Assembly: GCA_003342815.1 (NCBI GenBank)
Contig: PTEX01000135.1
Span: 248,001 to 312,000 of the forward strand
From: Eudromia elegans
Lineage: Eukaryota > Chordata > Aves > Tinamiformes > Tinamidae
Length of the DNA: 64,000 bases
Direction of reading: 5' to 3'
The notes below the pieces were generated by a model. It ran no database searches. It was not told the origin of the DNA and saw only the letters and a program-made list of their open reading frames with translations. Position numbers and translations under genes: made by a program. Shown here in pieces: positions 1-12,600 of this stretch (positions within the stretch are counted from its first letter, which is position 1; each line of letters opens with the position of its first letter).

Positions 1-614
1 TATTTCCTATTGAGTGTGACACTTCTGAGACAACACCCTGATTCTTGTAGAAATAACTGTGGTTATTTTGCTGATGAAGAGGCTCTTGACGTGTTTAGAG
101 GCAACAATACGTTCTTCTAGTTGTGGGAAGTCTATTGTACATAGCAGGGGCAGAAGCATCCCAAGAAAAGCCACATCATTTATCAGGCGTATCCACCATG
201 TAACAGGTACCAAACACAGAGCACTCAATTCAGAAATACCTGTGCTTGCCCTGAGGACAACATTACCCTCCACTATTCAAAGAAATGTCCTCTGTGTTCT
301 TTTCTACCTTTCACCACCTGCTACAGCAGACAAGGGTCCTACCGTATGGGAGCTAACAGTAACAAAACTGGGGAAAGCCACATCAAGAGAGGAAATAGTT
401 TGACTCTTCATGTCAGGGTATTTCTTTTTGACACTGGCAGTACAATTGGATCTGATCTGCCAAGTAGGATCTAATTCCCTCCTGGGGTTTTCCTATACGG
501 AAAAGAGTCCATAGTGGCTACTTGAGCCACTTTGTAGTCACAACAGCTGTGGGCTAGCCAAGAAACTGCAAGAAAATTTCTTCCTCCTCTCCGCACTCAG
601 TGAGTTCTCCTTAA

Positions 615-656
615 CCCTGCTGACCTTTTCCAACCATAATGATTCTGTGATCCTTT
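615..656 (+). mobile_element. CR1 LINE 3'-terminal fragment
   Basis: The bases gaccttttccaaccataatg followed by attctgtgatcc match the last ~35 bp of CR1 elements (the usual form is gtcttttccaacc...atgattctatgat). Only the extreme 3' end is recognisable; sequence to the left is too diverged to assign. Confidence 0.6.
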
Positions 657-2432
657 CTACCAAGGAAAGGTTATCACATAAGTTTTCATGTACTCAAATC
701 TTTAGTAGTGGAAGAATGAAGTTTAAAGGCTGTTGTAGAGACTGTGGTACAAAGGCTCTCAAAATGATAAAGTGAAACAGATTCAGTGGTTTAATCCTCA
801 TATATCAGTTCCTGACTCCTGAGCACAGGCTCTTTCAGTGAATATTTTTGACATCCATGAATGGACAGATTATTGCTGAGGTTGAGGAGACTTCAATTTT
901 TTAAGTGGAGTTTTTAAAAATCCCTGTCAACTCATGAAGATTTTCAAACAGCTAAGCTATGTCCCAAGTCATGGGGTATGGACTTTGAACAATTAAAAAA
1001 AATCCAGCCAGATTAATATTTATGTTCATATTTGTCTAAGAGAAGACAGAAGTAACTGGCAGTACATCTCAAACAAAGAACAGATCAGTATCTGTTAAAG
1101 CAGAAGCACCAAAGCTTTTCCACATCCATATAAGTGAATCACTCTTTGACTATAAACACAACCTTCACAGTGTGCATTAGGGGAAGTCAGAGATCTGAGG
1201 ATGTTCGACATTATTCAGCTGTTTTCCTCCCAACAGTTACTCCACAGGGGGTCGTAGTTTTTGATCTTCCATGTGTGATAGATATCCTGCTTTTCCTTAC
1301 AGATGTGGAGTACTCTAGGTTTGAGACAGATTCCCAAAGTCTTCAGGCAGCACAGGCAGAATATACAGAAGTGAGCCAGAAAACTTCCCTCTGTGTTTAT
1401 CAGCCACAGTACTATCGTTCCAGGACAGTACTGGTAAACTCTTATTTTTAGAAAAAGGTTGTTGGAACAGTAAAACTCAATATGAGCAAAGGCTTTCATC
1501 CTTAATGCTGTGAATGCTGATCAATACTGAACTTCTTTGAAGAGAAGGAAAAGATATCCTTTCTGTGCTGGACTGGAAAACAATCCTTTCACCGCTGTTG
1601 TTTACCTTTTGAGAAAAATCTCATTGCACGTGTTTATGAAGCTTTAAGAATTAGAGAAATCACACAATCACCTAAGAATTACTGTTAGTTTTTCCTTTCT
1701 TTATATTTTGGCTCTCCAAAGTCAATTCCTGTTGATTCTACTGTAAGCCTGTATGTGAAACTTTTCTGGACAGAATAAACCCAGACACATTACATTTTTT
1801 CCTATACTAGATCATTGACTGTTGACTGGCAAATAGCTTTTTTTAGGGAATGAGGTGGGTTGCTGTTACATTGTTGTTGTACACAGAGTGAAAAAAGCAA
1901 TGCTTTGCAGTACAGCAATCAATTCCCTCCACTGTAAATCAAAACACACTTCAATTTTCTCATCTTTTTCACAAAACACGTCTACCACCACCAGTATTAT
2001 CCCCTTGAATATGAAGCTTGTATGTCCTGCACACTTTTAAATTTTACTTTTCTGAGCAGCTACAAGGTATATTAGGTTAAATTTGCAGTGTTGAAAAACT
2101 AGGTTGTGGCATAAAAATACTCACATAAGCTACAGAGTAGGAATTCCCTCATCTTCCTACAGGGATCTGAGTCCAAACCTGCATTGCTCACCACCTCCAG
2201 ACACTGGGAGAGGGGTGCTCAATTGCCTCTGGGTTACTTTTTATTATCAAACATGTATCAAAGCAGAGAGGTGCCTGGGAGTTTTCACTCCCAAGAGCTC
2301 GCTCATCCACTAGTCCGGAGCATCATTCTCCTTCCTTTATCTCTTTACTCTTCTGCTATCTAAGTTTATCATATTCGTTGCACTGCTGCAACATAAAGGC
2401 AAGACATCAAACTGACCTGAGATCAAACTGCC
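657..2432. other. Intronic DNA with nothing recognised
   Basis: AT-rich DNA. Open frames on both strands (for example 1134-1451 plus and 1215-1499 minus) overlap, are about 100 codons, and show no domain, signal peptide or splice-site arrangement. Confidence 0.6.
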
Positions 2433-2504
2433 TTAGAGGAGGTGTAGTCTGTTGATCACCCTTGAGGACAGTGGTCGGTTCCGGGTTCAAATCCCTGCCC
2501 TCAG
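2433..2504 (+). repeat. tRNA-like relic, probably from an old tRNA-derived SINE
   Basis: Seen directly: a B-box-like GGTTCAAATCC at 2484-2494, an A-box-like tgtagtctgttga near 2443, and a D-stem GTG (2442-2444) pairing with CAC (2457-2459). The T-stem ccggg/ccctg pairs at four of five positions, and the outer stem ttagagg/ccctcag at about five of seven. The anticodon stem does not form, so it is unlikely to be a functional tRNA gene. The A-to-B-box spacing and the downstream context suggest a MIR/CORE-SINE-like or other tRNA-derived SINE head. Family assignment is inference. Confidence 0.4.
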
Positions 2505-4800
2505 TCCTGGGCAGATAACACTCAGAGAGACAACGACAGAGACATCTCACTGGGAGACAACAGGTGGAGCACGCAGGCCATATTAATAAAATAAATATGC
2601 CCAGAGTTGTCCCCAGTACTGAGGACGATCGGCACAGAACATCCTGCATCAAGAAAATGACTTTCCAAGGCGAGCTGGCTGCATGTGAACTGCCTGCTGC
2701 GAGGGTCTGTGCCATCTCCTGACCCATGCTAGCAAACTGCTTACGAGCACTCAGGTTAGCATGGGCCAAAGGCAGCCCTGGGACCATGAGAACAATTTAG
2801 CGGGACAGAAAATGGAGTTGGAGGGTCCGGGAATCTTCTCTGACACTGCTTGATTTATGAACATAGATGTAGCACTGGATTCCAACCCCTGAGCAAATTA
2901 ATATTTAATTATGAGTAGGAAATAAAGCAATTCAACTGGAAAGCCTCCTCTTCCTCCTCCTGTTCTGCGTACCCTTCAAAATGCCTGACAGTGAGATGCT
3001 TAGGATACTGAGAGGTATGGGCTCTGATATAAGACAGAAAAAGAAGATTTAACTGTCCTCCTCATCTTTCAGCTCTTTCTCCAGCTAAAACCAATGAGCA
3101 CATGCAATGGATTTCTCTGCACCGTTCTTGGATAATCAAGTCATCCTTCCCAGACAAATGCCATCACAGATGGCAGGACACAGAGGCAGAACACCTGCTT
3201 TGCTGATATACATTACTGGATGCCCTCAAGCAAATTTTTGACCTGTGGACAGCTACACACAGCATGAAAGCTAATAGGTGATAACCATCCTCTTAACAGA
3301 GGAAACAGAACACACAATGCAGTCTGCATGGACTAAAATGGAAGAAAATTCTCAAGTGAGCCAGCTGTACTGCCAAGTCTGGGAAGAATTAAGCTATATG
3401 GTCTGAGGAGTCTTTCAGGGCCTGGATCCACATAAATGGACAAGGGAATGGATTGGTTGCAAGCCTAATGAGAGCTGAGGGTTGAGGGAAGGCCAGCAGG
3501 CAGGAAGAGAAGCGATGCTGCAAGGGGATCTGAGGCAGAGGGGCAGAGGACACTGGTTCATAGTCTGTTTAGAAACAATGCAAGCAAAGCACGTGGCTGC
3601 TGCCCCAGAAAGCACATCCTGGGATGTAGTGTGTAATCTCTGCAAATAGATAAGATCCTACTAAACCTCCACCTCATATCAATAATCTGTCCTAAGAACA
3701 GAAACAATCTAGTAAAGCTGAGACTATTAGTGACTGCATAAGCAGCAGGAACAACAGGTGAAGGCTCCTCCTTTAGCAGCAATGACCTGGCATCGTTTGC
3801 TTACCTTTTATTCCCAATACTTATCACTTTATGCCTCTACTTAGTCATCCTGCCAAACTGCTCTGTTCCAGACTGGTGATTTTTACTGCGATATGAAAGC
3901 TATAGCGTAAAGATAAGAAAGAGGTCAAGCTCTCACAAAGTATATTGCCTTCCTAAGGGGGGTTATGTCTGCTTTCTTTCTAGAGTAACAGTGAATGTGG
4001 TACCAGGCACCATGAGCTTTTAAACAGATGAATAGGTACCTATGGCACAGATATACCATCGTGACAAGACAAAGGAGAGCGTACCCTTCACACTTGACAC
4101 ATCCTCACAAAAAAAATATTAAGTGTCACTTTTTTCTTTCCACTGAAGGGAAGATTACTAAAGAACCAGTGTCAACATTCAAAATATGCTGTTATAATTT
4201 CAATCTGTTTGACTAGATTGAGAAACACAAGAAATTATGGAGGGGATTCACATGCAGATTCAAGAGAAGGCGAGAGCAGCAGACAAAAGAAGTCCAGCAC
4301 CCAACTGCAATCAGAACCACTCACTGACTCCCATGGGCATAGGACTGGGCTCTCAGCACCATGCATTTTTAATACCATGGAAAAAGTCTATAAAAAATGG
4401 CTTGCTTTGATGCAAATGTATTGATTTGAAGGAGCTTTTGTCTATCAATCTTTAGAGACACCTGGTATGGAAAACTGAATGATCTGTTGTTTCTTTAAAT
4501 GTAACTTAGATTATAACATTTTTCATGCAGGACACATGCTTTATTTTCATCTTTTACTTGTAAGTCTAAGTGTCAGCATCCCTCCCACCTGAGGACAGCT
4601 TGGTTTTCTAGGGGAACACAGAATAAAATGATTTCTCTGTCTGCAGCTCATTCCAACGATTGTAGCTGGAGTCCTCTGACAGCTCAGCTAAACTTTGCTT
4701 TTCCCTGTGCTCTCCATCCCCAGCTCACCGCTGTGCTGCATCCATCTGTTCTGCTTGGCTGCCAGCTCCCATTCCAGCAGAGGCTGAAACTCTGCAAATA
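2505..4800. other. Intronic DNA with nothing recognised
   Basis: Mixed composition. A 126-codon frame on the minus strand at 2407-2787 crosses the tRNA-like relic and shows no domain, so I treat it as chance. No other feature is supported. Confidence 0.55.
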
Positions 4801-4809
4801 TGTGGCTTT

Positions 4810-5007
4810 TTAAAGCATTTTTGTTTGTATCACCATATCACCCAGGTAGGTCTCATCATAAATGGCTACTCCTTTACTGGATTTGTCTGTCTTGGATACA
4901 TGCAGAAGGATGGACTGAGTATTGGGGAACTGAGAAGTAAGAGGGTTCAACAGGGTACCTGCCACGTCACACAACCAGGTTTCAGAGAAGCAGACCAAGT
5001 CTCCCTA
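4810..5007 (-). mobile_element. Relic of a LINE ORF2 apurinic-type endonuclease domain
   Basis: The reverse strand encodes GDLVCFSETWLCD followed about 27 residues later by KTDKSSKGVAIYD. This is the order and spacing of the (D)-x-x-x-x-ETW and RxDR...GGGVAIY motifs in non-LTR retrotransposon endonucleases of the CR1/L2 kind. The Glu of ETW is the metal-binding catalytic residue in that fold. A stop codon sits just upstream, before GD, and no continuation was recognised on either side, so it is a decayed fragment. The nominal start is TTG, so it is not a gene. The assignment rests on two short motifs; chance is possible. Confidence 0.5.
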
Positions 5008-5009
5008 TT

Positions 5010-8000
5010 TAAGAAATCCTCATCTGCTTTGTGCTAATTATCTCTCCCAATAAACCACTTACTGCACTAATACCCCCATGGATCCTGCTGCGATTAGCAG
5101 AACTACACGCTGAAGTATCTGACCTCGGCTGTCAAACACTCTGACCACTCAGCACTCTGAACACACCATGACTCTATAAATCATTAAATACAAAGCCCAT
5201 CAATCTGCTCCCAAACAAAAAATAGTGCCAGGTCTCCCATTTGTAAACTATTCACCTCTAAGTTTACATTGCATTTCCTTTGGCAGCACCAAAATCAAGA
5301 GCTGATAACAAGAAAACTTCTGGGATGACTTTTGTGAGATTCATAAAATTCAGAAAATCCACTGATGTTGGGATGGACATTGATGCCATGTATTTCTGAA
5401 TCTGTTATTGAACAGTTAAAACAAAACATTTAAATAATTTCTCCATGATAGGTATATTTAAATAATTATATCCTTCACCTATAAAAAGTGAGGTTAGTTC
5501 TTCAGACTTTTTTTTCCCATAAGCAAACCAATCTTGTAGAGCTTTTCATTCAAATTTGAGGTGATTTTGTGGCAGAAACCTTAATTCACAGGTAGTTAAG
5601 ACTCCTGTTGCTAGTGCTTTAGTTTGAAGATTATAAATCCTTCAGGCTACACAAGCTTTGGCTTAAGCTAATTACATGGTTCTTAAAAATCATCAGATGA
5701 TTATTATCCTTTTGTAAATCTAAAGCCATTCAGTCCTTTACCATCACTGAAGACTTTTGGAACAGGCAGTACAAAAGGTCTGAAGGTCACTATTTCTCAG
5801 GAAGCCTGCACTGTGAGCATGAGTTAGAGTGACGCCTCCCGATAATCCTTCCCTACAACAGGTTAGGAACATTTTCAAAACCTTCTTTACAAAATGTGCT
5901 TCACATGAGGCTCATGGAGCTGAATTTAAAAATGCCTACTACAAACCCTGCTGTGCTGGGCTCACAGTGCTAACTCTAACAAAGTTAGATGAATAAGACC
6001 AACGGGAATGACACAAATTCCTTTTCACTTTGGTGCTACCTGTTACAAACATTCTCTCATGCTGAAAATACTTACAGGTGATTTCAACCATCTTTTTGAA
6101 TGTCACAGGCACTTCATACTGATCAGCAATAAGGCAGTTGGTCTAAATCTCATGCCAAAGCTTGTATTTTACATTTTAGAACAGTTACACTTCAGATGAT
6201 AGCCAAATTCTTGCCATGGATAAAGCCCTAATCTAGGATGAAGCAGACTTGGGGGTAACTACATGGCTTGATCCTGAAAGATTTCCTTTCCTTTCTGCTC
6301 TTTCTGACTTTGCTCAGAGCCCTGTACTTCTGAGCAGAGAATGGTAAGACCAACTGAAAACAAGACAGTACCTTTTCAGCCACAGAAAAAAAATACCTCT
6401 TCCTATTGAGCTAAAGACAGTAGATATTCTGATCCATTCACATGATTTGAAAAACTACAGCTTGAATAAAACAGAAAAAAAAGATTTTCATCAAGGCTAC
6501 AGAAATAACCATCAACAGCAACTACACTGCTTGTTTGGGCACTGATACAGACTAATTTAGATTAATTTAATAAAGCACTACACGTAAACAATGCAAAGTG
6601 CTTCTCTACATGAAAAAGCATGGGCTTGTACATAACTGAAATTTTAATGAATTACACTGAATTACAGTTCATTCTGCTATCAGATTTTTATTGTGAAAAC
6701 TAAACTATACATTAATAGCAGATTTACAGATCACTATACTTTTCTTTTTGACAAATGTACTAAATGGTACTTGGCAACAGAAGTAAAACTGCAAATCCAC
6801 AATTGTACAAATAAATGTACTAAAATTTACAGATGGTTACTCCAGTCTTTTCCTCTTGGTATCCTATTACACACATGGCTAATATGATGCTGTAGCTCCT
6901 AGTTCACCTATGCTACATAATGGTTTAAATAAGACAAAATAGATTTCACTAAAAAGCTCCCATTACTTCACTGACTTTTCACTTTCTAATTAAGCAGTAA
7001 GTTTCTATACCAAAGCACCATAAAATTAGACTTCTTTTTATGTGCTCCCCTTCGGCTTATCAGCTACTTTAAAAATATCAGAAACTATTAATAGTGCTTT
7101 TACTGCAATATGCAATCCTGTTACTGAATTTTCTAATGCAGGAACCTATCGCTTTAAGACCACACATAGCTCCCTACTTCATTTCACATAGACTGTGGCT
7201 AATACCCATGGGAATGCACTAATGTGCAGACCAGTACAGATATTTGAACAGTCTTGCAGGCGCCAGCAAGAAAAAGGTTCTGTATCCTCATTCTAAAGGA
7301 ACAAATTTACAAGACCTAATCTTGTAAGTTTGGGTTTGTCATCAGATAAGCATCAGCAGCCAAATGACTATTCCAAAACCTGGGCTTGAAGGAGGAAATT
7401 AAAGGCCAAGTAAAGGTAATTTCTTAATTAAAGTCAAATTGTGCCCTCCTTTAACAGTTTCTCATGCTGATGAGACTGTATTGAGGACCTTCATGTTGTA
7501 TGCAACATCTGGTACCAGCTTTACTTTAAAGACCCTAAACATATAGTCCTTTCAGAAATGGTGAAGTGAGTGGACTTCTCTGACAGGAGCAATGAGATAA
7601 CCCTTTCTGTTAATGAACTGCTGAGCAAGCTCAGGAAGAGAAGGCCTGAGAGACTGCAGTGTGTTACAGTGTGTGAACTGGAACAGTGCCAGGAGCCTGA
7701 AAACGACATTCCCAAGAACTAGAGACTTTGCGAGAACTTTGGAGAGTCTGATGCAACTCAAAAATTCCTTGAGTCGAACAAAATCAAAGACCTGCTGTGC
7801 CAGGGCACAACATGCTGACAAAGAATTAGGTGCAAACACTTCTATTTCTGTTCTGATTTACCTAGATGTCCTGATTTTTTTCCATTAAAATAGTCAATCA
7901 TCTTACCTGTTCAAACAGAACCCTAATTTTCTGAGTTTAAACCTCTGTATCTTTTGGAGGGAGAAATACAGCAGAAACAGGTTTATGTGCCTGCATCTCA

Positions 8001-8727
8001 AAGCTGTGGCTGATTTGTGAGTCCAGTGGCACTGATTCAGGAGAGGTATTTATCAAAATAAACTGTTTCTCTGAGATATAAAGGAGGTTATAGGAAATGT
8101 AAGATCAAGTTTACTTTGATTGGATTTGGCATTACCACATTTGTTTTAAAATATACTGCCTAGGGGAAATTCTGGTGAAAAAGGAGAGATCAGGGAAAGT
8201 ACTATATCTGTAGAGTGCTCACTAAAGCACTATCCATAAAAAACATTTGACTCTAAAGTATCTCCTCTGGCGAAGTTACTTGCAAGCATTTGTTTCTTTT
8301 CTGCAGTGAAAGGATGTTATTAGACTCTACTTAAAAATGGCAATCCATTACTGAAGATGCAAGAAGCAAATATCAGCAATTGGAAGGACAGGAACTTCTC
8401 CTGTCTTTGTAAATGTAACACATCATATTAAGGCTTTCTCTTAAAGTGTAGTTTTATCCTTTCACCTTCCTTCTGTCATATTGTTTTGGGGCTAGAAGCT
8501 ACTGCGAACTAATTGAGACAGGTTCATTTAGCTGCTTCTATACTAGATGACCAGAAGCACATGCCATGCTACACAGCACCCTTAAATAGTCAAAGCCATA
8601 CAAATGTTCGTACTTTCATACCTTCTTTTTTTTTTATTTTTTCATGTGCCAACCTGCCAACCTTATCACTTCACTATTAATCATATGCAGGCAGTATTTT
8701 GGGAATCTTGCTTTTGTAAGAAAAGAA
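5010..8727. other. AT-rich intronic DNA with nothing recognised
   Basis: Contains short poly-A and poly-T runs. Opposed frames at 7521-7888 on both strands carry no recognisable domain. No repeat family was identified. Confidence 0.55.
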
Positions 8728-9265
8728 GCTGCCAAATTCATGAGGTTCATCTCTGCCAATTTCTCCAGTCAAGGTCCCTCTAAATGGCAACATAACCTTT
8801 TGGAGTATCAACCACTCCCCACAGAGGATACGTGAGCTTTTTGTATCATCTTTAGCAAGCTTCTGTAGGGTGCACTTTGTCTCATCATCCAGGTAATTAA
8901 TGAAGATGATGGGCCCAATAGTGGTCCATGCGCTGGACTGTTAATCTAGCTTCCATCTAGACATCATGCTAGTGATCACAACCCTCCGAGCTCTGCCATC
9001 CATCCATTTTTCAGCCCACCCCACAGTCCATTTTCCTATCCTGGCCTTTAGCAGCTTGTCTGTGAGAATGTTAAGAGAGACAGTACTGAAAGCCTCCCTG
9101 AAGCCGAGAGGGACAACATCCACTCACCATTCCCCTCTCATCCACCAAGGCAGTCACGTCACCACAGCTCTCAGGTTGGTTAGGCATGATTTCCTCCCTG
9201 TGAAACCAATGCTGACTACTCCCAATCACCTTCTCGTCCTTCACGCCCTGTCAGCTTCTGTCCTT
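8728..9265 (-). mobile_element. CR1 LINE fragment, ORF2 3' region, antisense to the plus strand
   Basis: The plus strand reads as the complement of CR1 ORF2. Matching landmarks are attcatgaggttcatctctg, gtcaaggtccctctaaatgg, gtagggtgcactttgtctca, then catccaggtaattaatgaag, and a final aaccaatgctgactactccc. These are consecutive in CR1 consensus order. It ends near 9265, abutting a CR1 3' end in the opposite orientation. The plus-strand frames at 8644-8835 and 8966-9280 are antisense readings of it. Confidence 0.85.
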
Positions 9266-9270
9266 CCTCA

Positions 9271-9578
9271 AGATATATAAATACCCGATGGAAGGAAATA
9301 AAGAAGATAGAGCCAAACTTGTCTCAGCAGTGCACAGTGAAGGCTCGAGGGGCAATGGTCATAAACTGAAATGCAAGAAATTCTGTTTGAAAGTAAGAAA
9401 GCTTTTTTACTGTGCAGGTGGTCAAATGTTGAGAGGCTGTGGAGTCACCATCCTTGGAGATACTCAAAACTTGACTCGTCTTGGGCAACCTTGTATAGCT
9501 GACCCTGAATAATCAGGTGCTTGGAGCACATGAGGGGTCCTCCAGCTCTAACTACTCTGTGATCTTGTGATACTTGTG
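9271..9578 (+). mobile_element. CR1 LINE 3'-terminal fragment
   Basis: Reads in CR1 sense: aagatatataaataccc, agatagagccaaacttgtct, cagcagtgcacagtg, ggcaatggtcataaactgaa, then gaggctgtggagtcaccatc, cttgggcaacc and agctgaccctg, ending near ctctgtgatcttgtgat, the CR1 3' terminus. It starts within a few bases of the end of the inverted CR1 segment at 8728-9265. The 74-codon frame at 9288-9512 is part of it and is not a gene. Confidence 0.88.
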
Positions 9579-9588
9579 TAGTCAGCAT

Positions 9589-9608
9589 ACAGACAGACAG
9601 ACAGATAG
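9589..9608 (+). repeat. Short (ACAG)n microsatellite
   Basis: Four ACAG units followed by atag, just beyond the 3' end of the CR1 fragment. CR1 3' ends often seed short tandem repeats. Confidence 0.85.
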
Positions 9609-9609
9609 A

Positions 9610-12600
9610 GGAAACTCAGTAGCCATTAAAATTTCTGTAGTAATTTTTGTGCAACAAGCTTTCTATTTGGGCCTTAAACCTTAATAGACCTTACCACCTT
9701 GTTTCAGAAATTCTTCTGTATAACTTGTTCTATGAAATTATTCCACAACGTTCAATGAAGACACAAAATGTCACAAATTCTCAAGGCAGGGACATTAAAG
9801 AACACCTTTTCATTTTTATTTTTAAGATTTATTACTGGGCAATGCTGTCATCTGCTCTAATGAAGATGCTAGCACAGTATTCCCATTCACCTGTGAAGCT
9901 ATGTATGTCAACACAAACAGAACTTCAGCAAGAAATCAATTGGCCATTTTGTTCATTTGTCATTCTACAATAAAACATTCAAATTAAAAAAAGTGAACTG
10001 CAAGAAACACCAAGCTTCATGCTCTGTGACTCTTCTCAGGTGCAAGGGAAGATGAAGCATCACCCAACAAGCTGATTCCTGAAGCATCGCCTGATGTGTT
10101 CACTATACGATAGCAAACAAATGAAACACGAGCACAAAGTACTGTAAGGCAATGTGCACAGAGAGATGACCTGAAGGCCCCTTCTGCTGTGTTTTGCAGT
10201 GCAGCAATCTATTTTGCTCATGCTCATTAACTTAACCAGCTAGGTGACTTTGCCAGGGCTACGGAAGTGAGCTGGCAAGGACACTGAAGGTTTGGGTCAG
10301 CAAGTGCTTCCAAATCGTCTTCCTATTATTGGGTTGACTTAGGTGAAAATATTTTTCCTAAAATTTCTCTTCACTGTTGCTTTCATTGTGAAATATGAGA
10401 CACAGCACTGCTAAGTAAGAGGTCAGATGCTAAAGTAACATTAATTTTGGAGTGCATCCAGTTTTATCAATTTTAGAGGGTACCAATGCAATTCTGAAGA
10501 CAAGTAAAGATTTAAAACTCTCAAGGTATGTCACTGTACCGAGACCACAATTTGTTTTATACTCTGATAGCATAGCAATGAATGTGGAATATAAAGAAAG
10601 GATTGTCAAACAGCTCCAGTATTGCCTGTATCAGCAAGAAGCCTTCGGGCAGTACCAGATGTGGGGTGAGTCACCAATCTAGTGGTGGGAGGTACTATAA
10701 CTCACCAAGTGAAGCTCTCTGGATCTAAACGTAGGTAAGTCATTCTATCTGCTTCTCAGTATAAAATCAAGGGCTTTATTTTTGATAAAATCAAGACAGT
10801 CTTGTTTTAATGGAAGCGTTTTACATAATGTCAGAGACACTTTAGATTATGGTCAAAGAATTAATTTTGAAGGATTCTAAGCCGATCTAGAGAAATAGTG
10901 ATACCATGTGTCTTTTCAAAGATAAACTGAATTAAAATTATTTGTTCATTCTAAACACAGGAGAGTTGATCTAAATAAATTAATTTCTAGGAAGAAAGAA
11001 GAAAATTTTCTTTCTAAGGATAAAGTACATTCAGATTCTCATCTGAAATCAAATGTAAAGTAACCTCCTTGAACACTCAGGTAATCACACCACATACAGC
11101 AGTGAGACCCTACAACACAAGAGACTGAACAACATGAGAGAAAAACACAATATGGTGGAGGCTCAGGAAAAACTGCAAGGATGAAGTTCTCAGGAGCAGT
11201 CCCAGCTCTGAGGTCACATACACATCAGTAAAATTATGTTAGCTGCAATTCATTTAACAAGAGAAGTTGCCTAAATAGAAATATTCTAATCAGAGAGACA
11301 TTAAATAATGCTAAGAAATGCACTGGCAATGACCCTATTTCACAATGAATAATCCAAAAAAACAGACAGGAAAAAAGAGGGAGATGGTTAACAGCTTGTT
11401 AATAGTTGGATGTTGACCCAAGTTCAGATTTGGTGAAATCCATGGAACAAGAGCTAATCACACAAAACCTAGATTTGGACTCCTGAATATAGCAAATGGA
11501 TTCATACAGCATGAAGAAGGCAATAAAACAAATCAGTACAGTTTAACTGACAATGGAGACAAAAGGAAACAGAATATCTATGATGTTAATTATAGATAAT
11601 ATTTATTTATTTTAAAAATAGTCTTGGGATGCATCATTTGGTTTCTGCATTCCAGCTGACAAGTCTTGAAAATGGCACTGCTGATTCGGACTTTGCGTGG
11701 AACTGCAGATGCATGATTACAGAGCCGGGGCCTTCCAGGACAGGGCACGGGGCCAGTGCTTCATACATCTACCCATGCTACAGCTGCATCCGAGCTGCAA
11801 CAAGCTGGAAAATAACTCAGCTTACATCTCCATGCCTTCCAAGAAGCAAGCTATAGCATCTGTCTCCCAAGTTTGATCTTAGGTATCCTTCAGGTTACTC
11901 CACTATGCTCTTCAAAAGACTCTTTTATAGTCCTTGCAAAGGCTGAAAAGCCAACATAGGAAATACTTTTGAGATTTGGAAGAACTAGCAGTGTTCGAGT
12001 TTGCAAAGATGGATTTATCAGTGGCTTTAATATAATCTCTATCCCTTCAGTAACAAGGTGCAGAAAAGAGCACTGCTTTTCTTTATAAATTCTACTTGTT
12101 TTTCTTACAAAAGATCCCACAGCAGAAGTTTCCATTTTTATGCCACTGCTGTTGTTCCAGAACGCATACACACACTGTATGGAATGAGGTTTAATGGATA
12201 CATAGCATTCCAGCCCTTATATAAGTCTTCATAAGAATGTGCTTGCTAGCTGTGGGGAACTGCACCCTTAGGGAGCTTTAGCAGGGTGGACTGCAGCAGG
12301 ATGTGCAATGCTAACTGCAACGAGCAGTGCGACTAGCATTTGGCTAGCAAAGAAACCAGAATTTGGGCTGGGTGGAAAATGCAAATTTTCAGAAAAAGCA
12401 GCTGGAGCCAAAAGGCACATGGGGGTCAAAGTAGGGCTCTGCACCAAAGACTACATGAGCTGCTCACATTGTAGCTAACGGCACCAGAGGGAATGATGGC
12501 TGGTGTTCAAAGAGACTCAACACTGACAGGAGTCTGCAGCTCCGGCGGGGTGCTGCCATGCTGCATATGGGAAAAAGCCTGGACAGTGAAAAAAATAGTA

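Noticed and set aside
7-273. 88-codon minus-strand frame with hydrophobic stretches at the window edge
   Set aside because: It does not match the GPR158 segment expected after TM3, and no other family is recognised. A plus-strand frame overlaps it.
2407-2787. 126-codon minus-strand frame
   Set aside because: It runs antisense through the tRNA-like relic; apparent motifs come from the repeat, and there is no domain.
8966-9512. Two adjacent plus-strand frames of 104 and 74 codons
   Set aside because: They are antisense and sense readings of two CR1 pieces, not genes.
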